A stretch of 64,000 bases of DNA. Origin: Cladocopium goreaui. Its lineage: Eukaryota > Sar > Dinophyceae > Suessiales > Symbiodiniaceae. Under the pieces are notes generated by a model. It was not told the origin of the DNA, did not search any database, and saw nothing but the letters and a program-made list of their open reading frames with translations. The translations under genes and the position numbers were made by a program. The DNA lies in the NCBI GenBank assembly GCA_947184155.2, contig CAMXCT020001090.1:487501-551500 (forward strand), written 5' to 3'. Every line of letters starts with the position of its first letter. Position 1 is the first letter of the stretch. Below, in pieces: positions 60,526 to 64,000 of this stretch.

Positions 60526-63500
60526 CGTGGGAACTTTGTTCAATATTTCATTTTCATTCTGCAGCCAATGGGTCTCGTAGCCCGTGCTGTCTTGCAGCAG
60601 TTGCCTGAAATTCAGCCCTTTGGCTGGTAATCCGGCAAAAAAGAGCTGGAAAAGCTGGTTGCCGAGTGATACGCAACACAGCCCAGCCAAAGCTTGTCCC
60701 GCTCTTCAAGCTGGGACCAGGATCGGAGAACAACCCCCTCGGTCTGCCTCCTCTTAGCAAGGCCTGAAAGCATCGTCACAACCAAGGCTCTGCAAAGGCC
60801 AGACGGATACTCTTTTGCACAGGCCGTTTTAAATTGCCCACTCACAGCATCTCTGCCAGCAAGCACTTGTTCTGGTTTGCTCACGCCAGAAAGAGCTTGT
60901 GCATGAAGAATGGTAGCGGAGCGAGGCAAACCCATAAGCCTCAGCAGCGTAGGTTTGATGGCTGGAGCACCATACTTCCATTGCTGTATGTGCAATCGCT
61001 GATGTCCCGGCGCAGCACCACACAAGCGATGTTGAATGGGGGTACGCCATACGCTAGCAAAGGCATCATCTTCTGGAATCTCTGGGTGTTCAAGGATTGC
61101 TGCACCTCCACGCAGTACCACGGCTATTTCAATGCGAAGGTTCGCCAGCATGAGTGCACTTCCTACTGCCAATTGCTGGAGTTCTCGCAAAGTCAAAAAG
61201 CCAACGCCCCATGCACGCTGTGCGGAACGGAGAGGTCTCGGCCACCTTGCTCGTAGTTCTGGAGGCGGTCGAATGTGACGCGCTGCGCTCCATGTTTCAC
61301 ATGGAGGTCCAGACAAGACCCCTGCGATGATGCCGGTGGCAACAATGCGATGGAGCGAGTCCAGACCAGGTCCTTGAAGAAGGTCACAATGCGCACCCCC
61401 GACCGCGGTGTCAATGGACAACATGATGACCACAAAACCAGGAAAATAATGCTCGATGAGCGTTTCGGCCCAGTCATGGCAATCTCCCTGTCTGCGTCGC
61501 CCTGAGAACAGATGAAGAATAAGCAAAGCCTTGCGTCCATCTTGAAGCTCGCAGATAGGAATCCCCTCTTGTTTTGGCCAAGAACAAACCTCAGGGTTAG
61601 TTACCGGGCCTAGTAGTTGCTCACTGTGGTCAAAAGCACTGCTAATAGGTTCCAGTGGAAGATGGCGGCGATGGTCAGGCAGAGTCACTGGCTCCGCAGC
61701 AGGTACAGGCTCAGGAGGTCGAGCTCTTTGCAGGCGCTCCAGGCGATCCAAAAGGCCAGCAATGGGAAACTCATATATCAGTTCCAAATACTGCTCTTCT
61801 ATATGAAGCTTGTGATCGACATCCTCAATTTGCTCGATGACATCATACATAGATGTGCGACCCCATAAAGCAAACGCCCACAAGGCATGAGGATATTGCT
61901 CTGCATCAGACGCATACTCTTCCACAATTTCGCACCAAATCCAAGTCAAGTCTGAGGAAGGCTCAGAGCTCCACGCATGAGTCGCTGCAGAAATATCTGT
62001 GAGAACACGATCACAAATTGCTTCAGAAAGATCTTCTGGAAAACCTGCTTGTCGCCATTCAGTTTGCCACAGATGCCAGTTCTGATGGTGCTGCCGACTC
62101 CATCGAGTGGTGATGGTTTGTGGTTGAGGTCCCTGAGCCTCAACACAAGGAAGTCGATGTTGTCCACGGTGAATTGCGGGCATGTCAACTCGTTCTGGTG
62201 CAGGTAAAGGATCCAAATGTTGCGATACCCACCAGTAGCAACCATCAGGTTTACGCTTGGAGTACCTGAGGTGTTGTTGAAGACGCTGCGCCGTCCAAAA
62301 ACACTTTCGGCATCCTTCACATACCCCATTGTATACGAAACGGCGTTCCTCAGAGATGTGCCCATGTTGTTTCCATCGATGGGCTGTCAATCCCTGTACC
62401 GTGGAGAAAACTTTTGAGCATGTAGGGCACGGGAAGAAGTCAACAATTGGCTCTTGTTCCGACATGGCTGGAGGATCATCAAATAAAACTCCATGTGCCT
62501 GACACATGCTCTTGATATCACGATGCATTCGTGCAACATGATGAATCGTCTGCTCCTGAATGAGAAAACGAGCAACAGCACGACGGATTTGATTCGGCAT
62601 CTGCGGTGAAGCTTCATGAACCCATTGCAGAATCTCTTCACTTGTCCATGTCAAATTGGGAAAGTCAGGAATCATTGTACTCAGCCATGTCAATGCCTGG
62701 CGTATTGCATCAAACCAAGATGTGCGACAAACAGCATCTTCAGCCGTGACAAAATCCCAAACCACTTGAGGTCCGCATCGATGAAGTTGGAGCAGGAACA
62801 AGAGACGGTGTTTCGCAAGCCGCACTGCCAAAGGAGGAATATGCCAACACGCACGGAATTCTGCATCTGTGACATTGTCCTCCTTCCAGAAACCCTTGCC
62901 TGCAATCTGTCTCTGCCATTTTGTAATGGTAGCTGCCAAAAATTGAAATTGGCGGGCACTCAAAAGGGGCCAACTACCACTGCCGTAAAAAATGATAGGA
63001 AGCACAAGAGCATCAAGCAACTTCAAACGAAGTGGAATTCCAAGGCAACGGTTCAAGAAGATGGCTTTGCTCATGCTTCGGTAGGCAGCAGAGGCCTTCC
63101 CAACTTTGACTCGAAGGTCCTGTCGTAGATCACAACTTTGCGCAACAACAATACCCAAATGCGTGTAGTGAGTCACGATGTGCAAAGGATCATGTCCTGG
63201 AATGTCAAGACGACCGTAGCCATCAATAAAACGAGCTTTTCGTCGTTCAGGGGCTCCTGTGCCTCTATACTGAACAATGGCTTCGGTTTTCCCTGCAGTA
63301 CAGTTCAGACGCAAGCCATATCCTCGAAAAACTCGATGAATTTCACCCATGGCTGATTCCAGCAAAGCATCCAAGTCGCTGGCTTGCAAACATGGCAATG
63401 GCAGAGCTATGTCATCAACCCAAGCCACCGTCGGTGATGGACATTCCAAAAAGCAGTTGGCTTGTTGAAGCAATGGGAGTTGATGCAGTGCCATCTGAAG

Positions 63501-64000
63501 CTCCTTCAAAAGGGAACTCATCATCACATTGTAAGCCAAATCTGCAATGGGAGACCCTGGTCTGGAGCCTCTGGTGGTTTCAAAGCATTTGGTCGAACCT
63601 GGGCAAGTGAACCAGGTATTGCAATGGGCATCCTTGATCAGTCGCGCAACAGTTGGTGGTGCGTGAGCAAATGCACTGGCATGTGGACCGATATCTGCGG
63701 TAAGCCGATCAACGTCCAAACCTTCCTCTGTGAGCACCTGTTGGAGCTTCTGTGGAAAGGTTGCAGTGGTGGCAAATGCATGTTGACGCAGCAAGCAATG
63801 AAACGCATTCCTCACGTCCACAAAAACAATGGCAAGAGAAACTTGTTTTGCTTCAGCAACCCTTGCATAGCTTCGCAATAATAACGATGCAAACAGGGTT
63901 AAATTGAGTATCAAGGCGATTTTGCGCAGCCCAGGGGAGCAATCGTCTTCGGAGAAGACCGTGGTGAAGCTTTCCGAGCACGTCCAGGAGCATGATACCC
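60526..64000 (-). mobile_element. LINE-type retroelement, 3' part, antisense in an intron of gene 4
   Basis: No LTRs; a single long frame with reverse transcriptase, zinc fingers and a methyltransferase-like C-terminus. The 3' end is about 60526-60611; no poly-A tail is visible. The 5' part lies outside the window. The reading frame shifts near 63890-63905: upstream of it the frame with RGIMLLDVLGKLHHGLLR looks like the real continuation, so this copy is broken. Confidence 0.85.
60612..63914 (-). CDS. LINE ORF2-like protein: reverse transcriptase, C2H2 fingers, methyltransferase-like domain (partial)
   Basis: 1100 codons, truncated at its N-side by a frameshift; residues are numbered from 63914. 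Reverse transcriptase has motif A FVDVRNAFH (near residue 30), motif B RGSRPGSPIADLAYN and the catalytic WVDD (D167, D168), followed by a thumb-like region. Two C2H2-type fingers follow (CPTCSKVFSTVQGLTAHRWKQH and CEGCRKCFWTAQRLQQH), probably nucleic-acid binding. The last 300 residues hold LHLFSGRRRQGD (about 795), a SIDTAVGGAHCDLL strand, SGPPCETWSAAR (C872) and ILEHP, the order of SAM-binding, catalytic-Cys and ENV-like motifs of C5 cytosine methyltransferases. The stop at 60612 looks natural. Any endonuclease domain would lie outside the window. Confidence 0.85.
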   Translation of the reverse strand: MILNLTLFASLLLRSYARVAEAKQVSLAIVFVDVRNAFHCLLRQHAFATTATFPQKLQQVLTEEGLDVDRLTADIGPHASAFAHAPPTVARLIKDAHCNTWFTCPGSTKCFETTRGSRPGSPIADLAYNVMMSSLLKELQMALHQLPLLQQANCFLECPSPTVAWVDDIALPLPCLQASDLDALLESAMGEIHRVFRGYGLRLNCTAGKTEAIVQYRGTGAPERRKARFIDGYGRLDIPGHDPLHIVTHYTHLGIVVAQSCDLRQDLRVKVGKASAAYRSMSKAIFLNRCLGIPLRLKLLDALVLPIIFYGSGSWPLLSARQFQFLAATITKWQRQIAGKGFWKEDNVTDAEFRACWHIPPLAVRLAKHRLLFLLQLHRCGPQVVWDFVTAEDAVCRTSWFDAIRQALTWLSTMIPDFPNLTWTSEEILQWVHEASPQMPNQIRRAVARFLIQEQTIHHVARMHRDIKSMCQAHGVLFDDPPAMSEQEPIVDFFPCPTCSKVFSTVQGLTAHRWKQHGHISEERRFVYNGVCEGCRKCFWTAQRLQQHLRYSKRKPDGCYWWVSQHLDPLPAPERVDMPAIHRGQHRLPCVEAQGPQPQTITTRWSRQHHQNWHLWQTEWRQAGFPEDLSEAICDRVLTDISAATHAWSSEPSSDLTWIWCEIVEEYASDAEQYPHALWAFALWGRTSMYDVIEQIEDVDHKLHIEEQYLELIYEFPIAGLLDRLERLQRARPPEPVPAAEPVTLPDHRRHLPLEPISSAFDHSEQLLGPVTNPEVCSWPKQEGIPICELQDGRKALLILHLFSGRRRQGDCHDWAETLIEHYFPGFVVIMLSIDTAVGGAHCDLLQGPGLDSLHRIVATGIIAGVLSGPPCETWSAARHIRPPPELRARWPRPLRSAQRAWGVGFLTLRELQQLAVGSALMLANLRIEIAVVLRGGAAILEHPEIPEDDAFASVWRTPIQHRLCGAAPGHQRLHIQQWKYGAPAIKPTLLRLMGLPRSATILHAQALSGVSKPEQVLAGRDAVSGQFKTACAKEYPSGLCRALVVTMLSGLAKRRQTEGVVLRSWSQLEERDKLWLGCVAYHSATSFSSSFLPDYQPKG

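Noticed and set aside
1-64000. Spliced-leader RNA gene or rRNA genes
   Set aside because: I found no match to the conserved 22-nt dinoflagellate leader or to rRNA cores by eye; a search tool could still find a diverged copy.

Overview
The window looks like nuclear DNA of a dinoflagellate. The reasons are the gene structure (many tiny exons, head-to-tail genes on one strand separated by about 0.2 kb), the splice donors (GC and GA are used about twice as often as GT, with AG acceptors usually followed by G), introns packed with satellites and palindromic elements, and two dinoflagellate-style retroelements. A Suessiales-like species is a guess. All exon joins were inferred by eye from frame continuity and family resemblance; no transcript or database was available.

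Layout on the + strand. (0) 113-430: probable 3' end of an upstream gene. (1) 843-17291: a 20-exon gene giving 716 codons in one frame, a 2-oxoglutarate/Fe(II) dioxygenase of the prolyl-4-hydroxylase type with a novel N-terminal half and a lysine-rich tail. (2) about 17497-36742: a 354-residue coiled-coil protein spread over about 21 exons of 18-97 nt; a very young Ty1/copia retrotransposon (26405-33558) sits in one of its introns. (3) 36980-54686: a complete 12-exon calreticulin gene. Its ninth intron is 11.1 kb and is almost entirely satellite DNA, inverted repeats and one assembly gap. (4) 54901 onward: a further gene of unknown function, whose intron after about 60525 carries an antisense LINE-type element (60612 to the window end).

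The spacers between genes 1/2, 2/3 and 3/4 are 205, 237 and 214 bp, as expected for trans-spliced tandem genes.

The most interesting material is in the two retroelements. Both carry a cytosine-methyltransferase-like domain with a PPC..WS motif, although one is a copia LTR element and the other a LINE. The copia element has almost identical LTRs. It also has a 14-bp hairpin joining LTR end and primer-binding site, a single in-frame TAG between gag and pol, a serine exactly where the third integrase carboxylate should be, and a 177-codon second reading frame inside pol.
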